Source: Isoetes taiwanensis (Eukaryota; Streptophyta; Lycopodiopsida; Isoetales; Isoetaceae). From it: DNA of 64,000 nucleotides. A model generated the notes under the pieces. It ran no database searches and had not been told where the DNA came from. It saw nothing but the letters and a program-made list of their open reading frames with translations. The DNA lies in NCBI GenBank assembly GCA_021234155.1, contig JAJEKV010000041.1, positions 736,835 through 800,834 of the forward strand. Direction: 5' to 3'. Positions 11,868-23,344 of this stretch are shown one piece after another. The translations under genes were made by a program, and so were the position numbers. Each line of letters opens with the position of its first letter. Position 1 is the stretch's first letter.

Positions 11868-12010
11868 TTTTTTTTTTTTTTTTTTTTTTTTTTGAAGGCA
11901 TGGTTGGTGGGACTTGCACCCACCCACGTCTCCCACCCGATGGTAGCCAGTTGAGTTGTTGGATGAGACTTATAAATTCAAGATGAGCCAATTGGGTCAT
12001 TGTGCTATTG
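11868..12010 (-). mobile_element. Poly(A)-tailed SINE-like insertion
   Basis: A run of about 26 T on the plus strand (11868-11893) is the poly(A) tail of a minus-strand unit. The unit reads from AGGCTCAATAGCACAATGAC, through TTGGCTCATCTT (A-box-like) and GGTGCAAGTCCCACC (B-box-like), to CCATGCCTTC(A)n. No target duplication was found. The unit sits inside the decayed gene at 10.8-13.5 kb. Confidence 0.5.
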
Positions 12011-13059
12011 AGCCTTTCCAGAGATTGTTGTTCTTTGTGCTTGTTGGGTTTCTCTTTCAATGCATCTATAGAAAAGAACATTCAAGAAAAGAACCTAACA
12101 CTATTTATGTAATAAGAATGTTAGGGTGCTTATTTTTAATATGATGTGTCCTTGCATTTTATCTTTGAGCTCTTAATTCATGACACATAGGCCAGACAAA
12201 CATACAATGCTTTTTAAGTATTGTTACACGTGAAAATTCTTTCTTCCAAGGCATAGTGAAGTAAGAATAGCACATATGTCATTCATCGGCCTCCACACGT
12301 GTCTTTGTAGTTGTTGTAAATACGTTTAATAAAGTTATCACTTAAGTGATACATTATGCTATTAGGCAGCTTTTTGCGAGACTCGTTAAAGAATCCCCCC
12401 ATTCAAAAACACAATGAAGTGCATGAACTGCCAAGGTGCTTCCTGTATACAGTAGTCATTTATGCCAGGGTTCTAGGAAAGCCATTTCTGGGATTATATG
12501 AAGCCTTTTGTTGCCTAGAGCATGGATCATTTTAAAGATTGTTTGATAAACATTTCTCCGGCCAGTTGTGTAAACAAATTTATCACCCACGTCAGGTCTA
12601 ATGTTGAATGCTAAGTAGCCCTTTGTTCTAGCAAAATCATTGAGTGTAATTGTCACGAAGTAACTTGAATTTTCTCAAGCCAATCTTTAGTGAGCAAAGT
12701 TGTTGATAACAATGCTTTGTATGAGTTGCTTTCATGTGTCCTTTAGTTGCTTTATTTTTGTGATGTACAAGCCTTCTTGTATAAATATTATTTTATGTTT
12801 TGACTAGCAAGATCTTTGAATTCAAACATAGTGCCATATGGCTCTACTACATCATCGTCTAAAAGAGTTACAAGAGGTATTTCTTCGTCTAAATGTTTTG
12901 AAAGAGCTTTCCAGAATAGAAGATGTAGAGGACTGTCCCATATGGAAAAGGACTGTTTCCCTCTAGGAAAAAGCAGTCTGACATAGTTGAGCATCTCCTG
13001 AAGTGCCATAAGATGATGTAATTGCAAACCTCAAGCTATGACCACTTACAGTAGTCTTA
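12011..13059. other. Interval with decayed coding remnants
   Basis: Minus-strand open stretches at 12456-12656 and 12788-13027 may belong to the same decayed gene as 10.8-11.6 kb and 13.06-13.55 kb, but no family motif was recognised. Confidence 0.35.
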
Positions 13060-13553
13060 TGTACTGACCTGGGAGGAAAACGAGTGAATTGCACTAGGGG
13101 AGGAAGTCTACATTCGGCTACAAAATATGTCGAAGGGAGAACATTTGTTGGAGGAGATGGAGTAAATTGAATGGGAGGAGAAGTCTGCATGCATCTATGG
13201 AAGGAGATGGAGTAGACTACACTGGAGGTAGATATCTTAGTACGCGAGCAGGAGGGGATGGAGTAAAATGGACTGGAGGTGGAAGTTTCAGTACATGAGC
13301 AAGAGAGGTTGGAGTGAATTGTTCTGGTGGAGGAAGCCTATGTGTACGCATTGATGGACTAAGGATTTGCAAATAAAAATCAGACATAATTGAATCAAGA
13401 TCAGCATCGGTATAAAACCATTGGAGAAGGTAAACAAGGTGGAGAAGTAGTGGACTCAATGTCGGATGCAGGCGGAGTGAACATCATAGGCAGATGGAGC
13501 AAATGAGGTGGCAAAGGTGAAGGTGGAAAAGCCTTCTTCTTTCCTCGGGACAT
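13060..13553 (-). pseudogene. Gene start with basic leader and PPP-x-x-FTPSP tandem repeats
   Basis: An ATG at 13553 begins MSRGKKKAFPPSPLPPHLL, then stops after about 50 codons. The next frame continues as DADLDSIMSDFYLQILSPSM. About five ~18-residue proline-rich repeats follow (RLPPPEQFTPTSLAHVLK, LPPPVHFTPSPPARVLRY and degraded copies near SPPIQFTPSPPTNVLP and LPPLVQFTRFPPRS). The DNA unit is about 54 bp. Frame changes within and between repeats indicate decay. The family is not recognised. The repeats look like a flexible linker rather than a folded domain. Confidence 0.45.
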
Positions 13554-13573
13554 AAAGGAAGGAGAACCTAATC

Positions 13574-14235
13574 ACGGTATAAATTTCTACAAATCAGTAT
13601 AAATTTATGCCAACTGGTATAAATTGATGTACATGAGTTATGAAGAACGAAAGAAGATATTGTATACAATTACTTGTAGGGAGAAGCTACACGAAAGCAC
13701 AAGCAAATAAAGTACTTAAGGCCAAATTCTCCACTCCGATTTCCTCATATGCGAGTTGGAGTCCAAGATGCTCGTGCTCCATCTTATACACTTGCTCTTA
13801 TTTGATCTCACAGCTCGCTATAAACTCGTGTATACAGACATGGCCAGGTAAGCATCCAATCTAACTTTTTCTTTGAATTTATTTTTCAGCTTTTATCTAT
13901 AGTCTTTAGTTTTAGTCACCTTAATGATTGGATGGTATAAATTTATACTGGAAGGCTGCTCAACAGGCATAGAATTGTGTTATTGCGAACGAGACAATAT
14001 AAATTAGAGCTCAAGCGGTATAAGTTTATATCATTTGTATTTCTCACTTTATAAATTTATACTGTGAGAGAGCTCAGGGGGTATAAATCTATACTGTTTG
14101 ATATACTACTGGAAATATATTGCTCAAGTCTTCTCACGGTATAACTTTATACTGCCTGAGCTCGAGCGGCATAAGTTCATGCCATCAGGGTTAAGCAGTT
14201 TGAGTGCTTCAGCTTTCAAATGGGATACATTTATA
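13574..14235. repeat. Cluster of GTATAAATTTATAC-like palindromes
   Basis: At least ten copies of a palindrome with consensus GGTATAAATTTATACTG are spread over ~650 bp. Clear copies are at 13576, 13596, 13616, 13934, 14017, 14048, 14079, 14138 and 14168. Several are preceded by GAGCTC plus a G-rich spacer (for example GAGCTCAAGCGGTATAA and GAGCTCGAGCGGCATAA). Some copies vary in a way that keeps the dyad: GGCATAAGTTCATGCC changes both arms. The cluster lies between a minus-strand gene start at 13553 and a plus-strand open frame from ~14390. It could be a bidirectional control region with sites for a dimeric factor, or a decayed satellite. Confidence 0.7.
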
Positions 14236-14389
14236 CAGTTCTTGTGCTTTTTAATTAAAAAGTGCAAATTAAGTAGCAAATTTTATTGTCTATTAGTTGT
14301 TTCTTTGTACAAGATTTACTTGAAATTTGTAGACAAAAATGCAAGTTTCTCGTCTAATACACATTAATAGTACCTTTTTGCGGCTCAAA

Positions 14390-14768
14390 ACCTACTACTA
14401 AAGGCAAAGACACACAAGCTTCTGTACAGAAGGAAGTATTTGACCTCAAGGACACGAAGTGGTTCATTCATAGGGGTGCGAGGAGTAGTAGCCCCAGTGA
14501 GGTTTACCTTTACATTAGTAACCACACTGGAAGGGGTATATTTAGGAAAAATGAATACTACGTAGCTGGGAAAACGTTTGGAGTTTTGGCAACTAATGCT
14601 GACATTGAAATTCTAGTGAGTACTATAAATAATGACAAAGATATTGTCTACATCCTTTGCTCCGCAATGATACATATGGATATGCGCAAGCCTAAAGACA
14701 TGCACGAATATATAGCTGAGAACTCTAAAGAGGGGCATGTAAGTACAAGCCTTAAAGATTGCATATAA
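14390..14768 (+). CDS. Unrecognised open frame (possible exon, LURP-one-like at best)
   Basis: A continuous frame of more than 120 codons runs from about 14390 to TAA at 14766-14768. It includes KEVFDLKDTKWFIHRGARSS, SEVYLYISNHTGRGIFRKNE, then KTFGVLATNADIEILVSTIN. The layout of a W-x-x-x-RG strand followed later by FGV and a hydrophobic helix weakly recalls LURP-one/tubby-like barrels. No diagnostic motif was confirmed, so the resemblance is tentative. No clear start or acceptor was identified at its left end. A further open stretch (LQDIINILTLAILCDAKAMM) follows a CTGCAG acceptor-like site near 14808. Confidence 0.35.
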
Positions 14769-15106
14769 ATTTATAATGCCTAGAGACTGAAATAGTCTTT
14801 CGAGCTGCAGGACATTATAAACATTCTCACATTAGCAATTCTTTGTGATGCCAAAGCCATGATGAAGGTTTATGGTATCCTCCTATTCAGAATGACACTG
14901 TTTTACCTATAGGCCTTAAAGAAAAGCTGGCTCTACAAAATCACAGGTCATAAAGAATTAATCTTAGAGCCGAAAGCAAAGATGTGGCAGCGCCTGCATG
15001 TAGCAGAATTTTGCTTGCTGGAAATGTGCAATGGGAACATAATTTTAACTCAAAACTTTGTTGATCAAAACCTTGTTTTGGCGACTCATAAAAAAAAGTT
15101 TTTTTT

Positions 15107-15394
15107 TTTTGAAGGATGTCAAACGTTATTAAAAGTCCAAACCAAAAGACAGATACAACTGCACAGGAGGGATTAAAATCTTAGAGGATAATCATGATCC
15201 ACTAAGTAGGACCACCAACTATGCGTAAGACAATGCCACCAAAATAAATCTCAAAGATCAAATGTCTCCTGGCAGGAGCAAGTGAGGAACAATGGTAGGC
15301 CTTAGCAATTCTATCTCGAGCTTCCTGGAGGATAACAACAATAGAAATATCCAAGCCCTTAAAAACAAACTATCTTCCTCACTTCTAGATGGAC
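15107..15394 (-). mobile_element. L1-type LINE 3' end with poly(A)
   Basis: A T-run at 15100-15109 (plus) is followed by GAAGGATGTC, the complement of a plant L1 3' end. On the minus strand the terminal coding piece reads ILQEARDRIAKAYHCSSLAP and RRHLIFEIYFGG, then stops, with a short 3' UTR before the poly(A). Only the last ~290 bp survive. The element directly abuts the plus-strand LINE at 15.4 kb. Confidence 0.65.
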
Positions 15395-17414
15395 CACAAC
15401 AACCATCCTGTAGCTACGTGAAAGGCTTGGCTTATAGCTTATTCCATCCCGCTGCAGTGGACCAATAGCAGAGTTGTTCCCATCTATAAGGCAGGTGACC
15501 CACACTGCCCAGCCAATTACCGAACAATCATGGTCAGTTCGGTGTTTGCAAAACTGCTTGCTGGGATTCTCGAGCAGCAGTTGATGGACTGGACAGAGGC
15601 AGCAGAGGTGCGGGCCCTCACCCAGGCAGGATTCAGACCCCGGCACTCAACCATTGACCACATCTTCACGTTGCGAACTCTGATTGAAGACAGCAGGAAC
15701 CGCCGTCAGGATCTATATTGTTGCTTTGTGGATTTTGCGAAGGCGTTTGACACTGTGCCTCGGGAAAAACTATGGGCAAGACTGCAACAGCTGGGGGTTC
15801 CTGTAGATTTGCAGAATGCAGTGTATAGGCTATATGAAAGATGCTCGGGTCGGTTGCAGCAGACAAGCCAACCATTTGATAGTAGTATCGGGGTTCGTCA
15901 GGGATGCCCTCTCTCCCCAACATTGTTTGGGCTTTACATTGATCAATTGGAGAGCTGGCTTGCTGATAATGGGGGCGATGGAGCTCACCTTCTCTATCAG
16001 ATCATCAGACAGTTAATATATGCTGATGATGTGGACCTCCTAGCTTACACACCAGCAGACATGCAATGACATCTCGATGCCTTGGACACATTACATGCCG
16101 GCGATATATGCGGCGTCAACCCGCCAAGACTAAGGTGGTTTTCATATCATCTTCACGCGTCGGTAGAGGGTCCCCTCCTTCGATTACCAAGGCGAGAATG
16201 TGGAAGTTGCATCCACATACAAGTATTTGGGAGTGGAGTTTCCTTCTACTATGCACCGGGACACATCCATATGGCTACGAAAGTGACTCACAGCAGTGGA
16301 AGGCACTATATGCAATGCAAAACAATAGTCATAGAGCGAGTTGTATGATTGGGCCCATCACCACACCCGCAAGGTCTTAGTAGAGCCCGTCCTTTTATCT
16401 GGGGTGGAAGTATGGGGCCCAATGAGTATCACTTGCTACTTGGAATGACTTGGAGCAGTCCGAGAAAGCCTTCTTAGTACGAGCACTAGGGGTGAAGTCC
16501 ACAGTCCCATATCAAATTCTACCGGGAGAGCACATTCTTCTTGCCTCTTCAGAGGGCGGCCCTTGATCGCCACATTGTCTATTTTCGAAGATGGTCAATA
16601 TGGGCGATACTCGCCTCCCCTAAACTAGCTTATATCATGGCAATGGGGCCTTGGCGCCTCAAGGCCTTTGGAGGGAAAAGAGAGCTCAATGGTTGGCTAG
16701 ATGGAATGTGCAGAGCACAGGTGCATACATATGCAAACGAGGCGGTCGACATAGCTTGAGGCAATATCTTGGCGCTTTGCTTCCTTAGCAAGCTTTGGGA
16801 TGCCAATGCCCTTGAACATGTCAAGACAAAGACACTATCAGCTCCACATAAATCCCACATTGGAACGAGGCCCGCAATGCTACTGCGTACCCACTTGCCC
16901 ATGAAAAGGCGCGACTCATTGCCTCCATTACGCACAGGGGCACATCATCTTCGAATTGAGGCGGGCGGATGGATTGGTGAGCCATGCCGGGGCGAGCTCA
17001 TCAATGCCGCCAAATGGGAGTCATTGAGGATGAATCTCATACCCTTCAAAGTTGCCCAGCATATGATCAAATTCGGACGTGCTATGCTGAGTTGGTTAGG
17101 CCTGGCCAGCCATTACATGTGACATTGAGCACAGCATCCGTACGGGTGCTGGGATCATACCTTCAGGAGGTTATGGACATGCGAGATCAACTATGTCCTC
17201 GGGCACACACTTGACATGTATATATACATTGATGTATACTTGTACAGTTTGACAACATTCTTATTACTGCCACGGTTTTTCCCTCGAAAACCCTTCGGGG
17301 CGGGGGTTTTTTAACCTGGACAGTAATAAGTTTGCTGCGCTCCTTGTGGGTCCCATAGGCCGATTGGCCTCAGTGGACGATAAAAAATCATTCTCATTCT
17401 CATTCTCTATTCTT
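15395..17414 (+). mobile_element. 5'-truncated non-LTR retrotransposon (LINE) with RT and zinc knuckle
   Basis: The reverse transcriptase begins inside the palm region (YKAGDPHCPANYRTIMVSSV). Motif A is FVDFAKAFDTVPREK, motif B is GVRQGCPLSPTLFGLYIDQL and motif C is YADDV; an in-frame stop occurs at 16067. Downstream, in shifted frames, EPVLLSGVEVWGP and a C-terminal EDESHTLQSCPAYDQIRT (the H and C of a CCHC-type knuckle) are recognisable. The 3' UTR ends in a stem-loop GCCGATTGGC, then TGGACGATAAAAAATC and a (CATTCT)n-like tail at about 17389-17414. Multiple stops and frameshifts show it is dead. Its 3' end matches the LINE at 51.4-52.1 kb. Confidence 0.85.
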
Positions 17415-18655
17415 ATCTTGAAAAGACCATTATATGCAATGGAGGACTTAAATTTGCATAGGCCTTATGGAAATACCCTCTCATAACTATCGATACCACA
17501 GTAGGTTCATCCTCAATATGTGACGTAAAGAAATGCAAGGTGCATGGATTCATGTACCATAAGTAGAATATCTGTTGAGTAGTATCTAATGGCTGACCAA
17601 TTTAATATTACCATTCTCTCTTGAGCTTCTATTGGTGGCACAAGTCTCATACGGTTAAAACACTAAACAACAGCCAGAATTCAGCGGCTATCCACTATAG
17701 ACGCAACACAGTAGAAGATAAATATTCTCGGCTACAATAAATTTCTACAATCCAATGCAAAAATATATTTGTAATTTAGCCACCCCAGATCATTCAGGTA
17801 TAGAATCTACTAGCCATTAGCCAGTGCCCTTAATCTAGTGATAGAAATCATAAGCTTACTATAAAAGATGCAACAAAGGCTAACCCTCTTGATCCACTTC
17901 CATTCTATAGAGGTCTACCCACAGCATTTATTGAATAAATGTAAAATATCCTATTGAATCGTATATTTCATGCATTTTAAACTGAATTCATGCATCTGTA
18001 TTACATTATTGTAGCTTTTATTTGGAATCTATTCTTCCAAACCTGATTAGCTCGATTCTTGTTGCAGTGTTCTTGTATAGTCCCACTGATCATAACTCCA
18101 TGACTTTCTTGTATATCCACTGCAGTATCATATGTATGTCCAAGACTGCTGCATTTCGCATTAACAGTGCACCCATAAACCTCTGGCATACTAGAAGCAG
18201 GAAACATGTAGCAAATAGATGCATCATCATAGCATTTATTACGTGTGTTCAAAGGAGATCTTAGATGAACACATTTCATCCTAGGCTATATACAATGTTT
18301 CACATGCACCTCCCTTATTGTAGATCTGCAGATGATCTAACTGATGATTCTAACTGATGATTCTAACTGATGATTCTAACTTCATGATTCTAATTGATGC
18401 AGATGCAGTTCCATGGCTATACATATTCAGACAAAAGCCTAAAGAAATCTGATCTTCAAGATTATTCAGGAAAATTCACTAGCCCAATGCATGAATCAGT
18501 TTATACTAAGTCTAGCAAATAATTTTCAAGCAAATTTAAGAACTTATAAACCATCAACTTATAAACCATCTTCCATAGTCAGATCTATCACTGTCCAAAC
18601 TCAAAATTGAAACAAATGCCTCAAACCTTAAGAGTTCGTATAGAAATATTTCTCC
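17415..18655. other. Intergenic sequence
   Basis: No gene recognised. It contains a short tandem repeat, listed separately. Confidence 0.5.
18338..18398. repeat. 13-14-bp tandem repeat TAACTGATGATTC
   Basis: Four to five imperfect copies of TAACTGATGATTC in tandem; the last two copies have diverged (TAACTTCATGATTC, TAATTGATG). Confidence 0.8.
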
Positions 18656-18967
18656 ATGGCTTCCATTCTGGTGCTGCCTCCAGCTTGCTCCATGCATGTA
18701 TCAGATTGCTCAACTAATTTCACACCAGAGCTTGCTCCACCAGGGATCTATCTGACCAATGGCTTCAATCTCGAAACAGACTATGGCATATCCAAATTTA
18801 AATTCAACTACTTGCTGGCAAGGCTGAATGCATTTCTGCATCCAAAGACCTTTTATTATCACAATACCTCAATAGCTGCAGATTTATTAACCTTCCTCAA
18901 TACCACAGAAGACGGATCTGCAATTTATTCAGAATTATTCTGGGCGTTTCTACCTCACTCCTTGTAG
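18656..18967 (+). CDS. Hypothetical 103-residue open frame
   Basis: ATG at 18656 in a favourable context (TCCATGGCT) opens 103 codons to TAG. The protein has no recognised motif, signal peptide or transmembrane segment. It may be a chance open frame; no splice sites or homologous family support it. Confidence 0.2.
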   Translation: MASILVLPPACSMHVSDCSTNFTPELAPPGIYLTNGFNLETDYGISKFKFNYLLARLNAFLHPKTFYYHNTSIAADLLTFLNTTEDGSAIYSELFWAFLPHSL

Positions 18968-21900
18968 CTAAGTTTAGATCTCCATTCTTGCATCCCATAA
19001 TGACGAAAAAGCAAAAAATAGCCGCCAGGCAAGGAAATGCTAAGACTGCACATCCAGAAAGGTCACTAGAGCTCGTCTATTGCCGATATTTGAGCATTTT
19101 CTTGTCCATTGCCAATATTTGAGCATTTTCCTATGTACTGCCACTGCCGAAACCCTAAATCACGAAATACAAGTTATTGTTTACCATGTATAATGCATCT
19201 ATATTTCCATATAGCAGCATGATTTGGTGAAAAGTATTCCGGATGGTTATACAAGCTTCTTGGTCGAAACCCTAATTCAAAATATCCAAGAACATTATTT
19301 TCATAACCATGGTCATTTTTTTAAAACAACTGCCATGTCATTCCCTACGACTTTGTACATTTAAAATTGGCTTTATTCCAAGTTGAACCATTGCACTAGG
19401 TTTCAGTTTCTTATCTTTTCCAACCCTTAAAGGTCTTGAACAACAAGCCTCAGAGTGTTTCTTCTCTCAGTTTCAAGTTCGCCATGAAATTCAAGTGTAT
19501 CCATCTCTTTGGAACCATTGACTGCAAAATGAGCATATAAGTACATTTGTAAGTTACATGTATTTCTCTGTTCATATACATGTATGGAAGTGTAACTGGA
19601 TTCCACATTATTCATAATAAAAAAAAAAAAAAATCACATGTCATTGATAAAATAGTTGGCAATTTAATCAAAATTCTGGAGATGTAAGTCAGTCATATTT
19701 CATCAATGAAGCAGTGGTAATGTATTGACAAGTCAAGATCAATACCAAAAAAAAAAAAAATGCAGATTAGAAGTTCATGAAAGAAGAAGTGTAAGATTTA
19801 AAAAGTGACTACAAATATCTAGCATAATAATAGGGGGTTTCCTTTATATTTTTGTACGCCATTTAGTACGATTTTGCTATGATTTTGTTGCCGTATTCGT
19901 ATGCGTGTAGTAAATATATTTCTAGAGTGCACCCTTTTCTTAGCCATTGATTTTAGAGAAGGAGCAATCGTGTGGTAGATGCTCCCTTTGTGTGGAAGTG
20001 AATGTAGATGAGGATCATTCATTATTTTTAGGGTGTCAAGGAATCTGACAACACTGTTATTTTGGAGAATCCATACATGATTCTTCTGATGCAGTGTAGC
20101 TCGAAGAAGCAGAGATGAGGATATTCTTATTAGGGTTTAAAACCGACAGATGAAATTGGCAAAAAGAGTTGGTAACGAGAATTGTTTTATCTGTCACCAC
20201 GGCAGACGGGTCCTTTTGCATTAATTTTGCCAGATGGAGTAAGGCGCAAATCCTATTCCCAAGGATGGAAGCCATAGTCAGCTAACTTACTGTAGATCTA
20301 GCTAGCAACAGCATCAGTTTTTACAATAGACTTAGCTACGAATGTGGGTAGATGGCCGCGTAAATATATGGACTACATTTAGAGAAGATGGAGCTAGAAA
20401 ATGAATCAGATCTAGATGTGAAAAGCGGCAAAGAATTCATTTGTTCTGTTTAAAATAGTAATATCAAGTAGACTTTTCTACTACAACAAACATGAATTTC
20501 TAGTGCTGGCAAAGGGCACTGACTGCTTGCAGCATTTGTGGCATTTCCCTCATTGAGGCTCTTTTATATTGGCGTCTTCTGTTGCTAAGTTCTAGTTTCT
20601 ATAGATGTTGCACTTCAGCTCCTTGCTCTAAAGGTATATTTCTAGCTTATGATTGCCCCTCAAACGTTATAGTATTTTGCAAACCTCAATATACCGTATA
20701 TAAAAACTTGTACAAGCATATCCCACAAACGAGGATCGCTATGTACAGTCTGGATCGAGGAATAAAGGGCAAATATGCCCATCCAACAGCTCTCGATGCC
20801 CGGAGTCACTCCCGTGTGAATATGCACCCAAACCAAAGGGGGTTTAAGGGGGAATTAATGTAAATGTGTTGGATGCAATGGTTTTTATTAATTAACGTTA
20901 ATGGTAGTTGTGTGTTGGTTGTTATATTCAAAAAACATTTGGGCCCTTCGGACCCTAACAAAAGCAAACATAGGTAAACTTTAAGGTGCTTGGAAATTGT
21001 ATAGGGTTTTATAAACAAAGTAGAAACATTTGTAATGATATTATAGGCTGCATGTACAGTTTGATCTCGTAGTGATGCATTCTGCCTGCACCACTCCTGT
21101 TTGTGCTGATGAGCTTGCACCTCGTTTATTGCATGCCATTCTTCTCATGGTGAGCTGTGCATGCAAAAGGAACATATATAAGAAACTAGTAATGCAAGTG
21201 TAAATTGAAACAAGGTGCTGCGCACGAGGGGTTGCCCTCCGGTGGTCCGAAAGTGTATTTTCATGTTTCATTTTTTTGTGTTGGATCTTGTTTGTTTTGT
21301 GTGGAGTCGTGTAAATGATATGAACGCAGGTTATCATTTTCTTAGCTCAAGAAAGTGCTCATTGTCGATTTGGACTCGACACTTTTGTTTGTAATATGGA
21401 CCCTATGGTCATTACATCATGTAATTGCATTGAATCGGGCATTTCGCCAGCAAAGGCACCGGTAATGCCGCCACACTCGGTGGCACACTCGTGGCTCCAG
21501 ACTTGGTGGTGCACGGGGCTGCTTGCCTGGAGCCTTTACTGGGCGAGATGACCCTCCTTAGGGCAATTAACATGTGGCTGTAGTCATATAATCATATGTT
21601 GTTACTCCAAAAACATATGTTTTCATTGTATTATAAATCAGAATCGTCTCCATTTCATGCTCTTCCATGTTGGCCATGAATTTGATATATGAATCTGGTT
21701 TTGTATTAGTAAGATCTGCTTGCAAAGCATCAGCATGAAAGCTGCACGCACAATGACAGTCATTGTGTACAAAGTGTGCAAGTCAAACTTCTCACGTATA
21801 ATAGTCAAACAATTGCATCTCTTCCAATTAGCCTTCCAGAGAGGCTAAACCTTCAAGAGAAGCTGAATAGCATGAATATGAGTACATATACAAACTATAT

Positions 21901-23344
21901 TAGTGGTGTCCATCAATGCTGCAATAAGTTAGACACATAGGGTTTTTAACGTCTATGGAAACTAAATTGGTCCAAATTGGCCATAGGCCATGCGTATAAA
22001 ACATGAGTGGATCCAGAGTCCACAACATGTAGTAAAGGCATTACAAGTGCAACAAACGATTGTAAAAAAGCTATGTATAAAATATATGATTTCATTTTGG
22101 TTCAGGCTAAGAAAATTCTTCTTTCGTTGTTGTTTGTTCCTTGTTTCTAAAGTGTCTCCCGTATTAGATTATATGCAAGTACATATATTCTATCTACACT
22201 TGATCTTCGAAATGGTTGGTAGGATCGACCTACCCTGAATCTATTTCTTAAGTCCCATTTATACAAGACTTTGCCATGTTTATTGCCGTGAAATGCTAAT
22301 CATTTATTTAGATTAAACATAATGGTTTGAAAAAGATACGCAGACAAGTTTGAGAAACTAACAAAACTGCAGGAAGTAGAACACAAAAGATAACAGAAGG
22401 AACTATCCATTTTCATTAATACAACAAAATGTCCCATATTGCAAGGACTACTCAATACTCAATTATTATTTTTAAGGGGTAACAAAATATAGAGAATAAG
22501 GTGGAAGTGCGGTGGCAATGCCACCGCTATCCAGCAAGTTGTAAGGCCATGGGATAGGTTCGAGATAGGTTCAATTTACGTGTGCATCAATGGATCAATT
22601 GTATCGAAATAAAAGCTACGATAACTGAGAGATTATTTTGTTGTTTAATGTTTTGTTGCACTAAATGTGAGCAATTTGCATGGTGAAATTATGCAAATTT
22701 GAAAACAAAATTTGCATAATGATTGCAGGGTAATTTTCTGTCCATGAGCAGATGGTACAAACTATGTCTGTAAAAGTTTCCATATCTTTAGTCTTTTAAT
22801 CTTCATAAGTTATAGCATACTTGAGTGCTACTCTACACTTAGCAAAGAATAACAAAAAATGGAAATTCAATCCCTTTATTATCAACAACTTGCTCAAGAA
22901 GTTCAATCCTTTATATTGATGCATGAGCTGGCATCAACATAATAAAATGCAAAACGAATGCAATATCAGACTTTTGAGATGTTTAAAGGCTTCTCTATTA
23001 CGAGATCTCATGTAGAATAGTACGGCAAATTTCAATGAACATTTGGAAAATTTAATGCTGGCAAATTGGCTTTTTTGAGTAGCATAGTGGACAACCTCTT
23101 TGGCATATGTCATGAAACACTCAACAACCATTCATACATCCAGCGTCTAAATATTATCAGAGTTATGCTCACAATTAACAGCAAAATGCTCATGCGGCCA
23201 TTTGCATCTCCAAAACCAGCGGAATCTTCCTTCAAGCATAGGGTCATCAAAATCTCTCAAGATCTTAACGAAATGTTGTCTTATAATTATATGCAACATT
23301 TGCTTAAAAATCTTGAGACTCTGGAAATGACAAAGGGATATTAC
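18968..23344. other. Gene-poor interval
   Basis: About 4.4 kb without a recognised gene. It contains a 31-bp tandem duplication at ~19080-19141 (ATTTGAGCATTTTC core), A-runs at ~19619 and ~19746, and a dispersed repeat near 21.2 kb listed separately. A GC-richer patch at 21430-21560 has no identified content. Confidence 0.5.
21207..21300 (+). repeat. Dispersed repeat with GGGGTTGCCCTCCGGTGGTCC core
   Basis: AAACAAGGTGCTG, then GCACGAGGGGTTGCCCTCCG and an ATGTTT-rich tail. The same block occurs in reverse orientation at about 44470-44566 with few differences. It is probably the end of a short retroelement family. No coding capacity. Confidence 0.6.

Noticed and set aside
11868-11893. Poly-T tract as a transcription terminator or poly-lysine coding region
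   Set aside because: It is the complement of a poly(A) tail of an inserted SINE-like unit.
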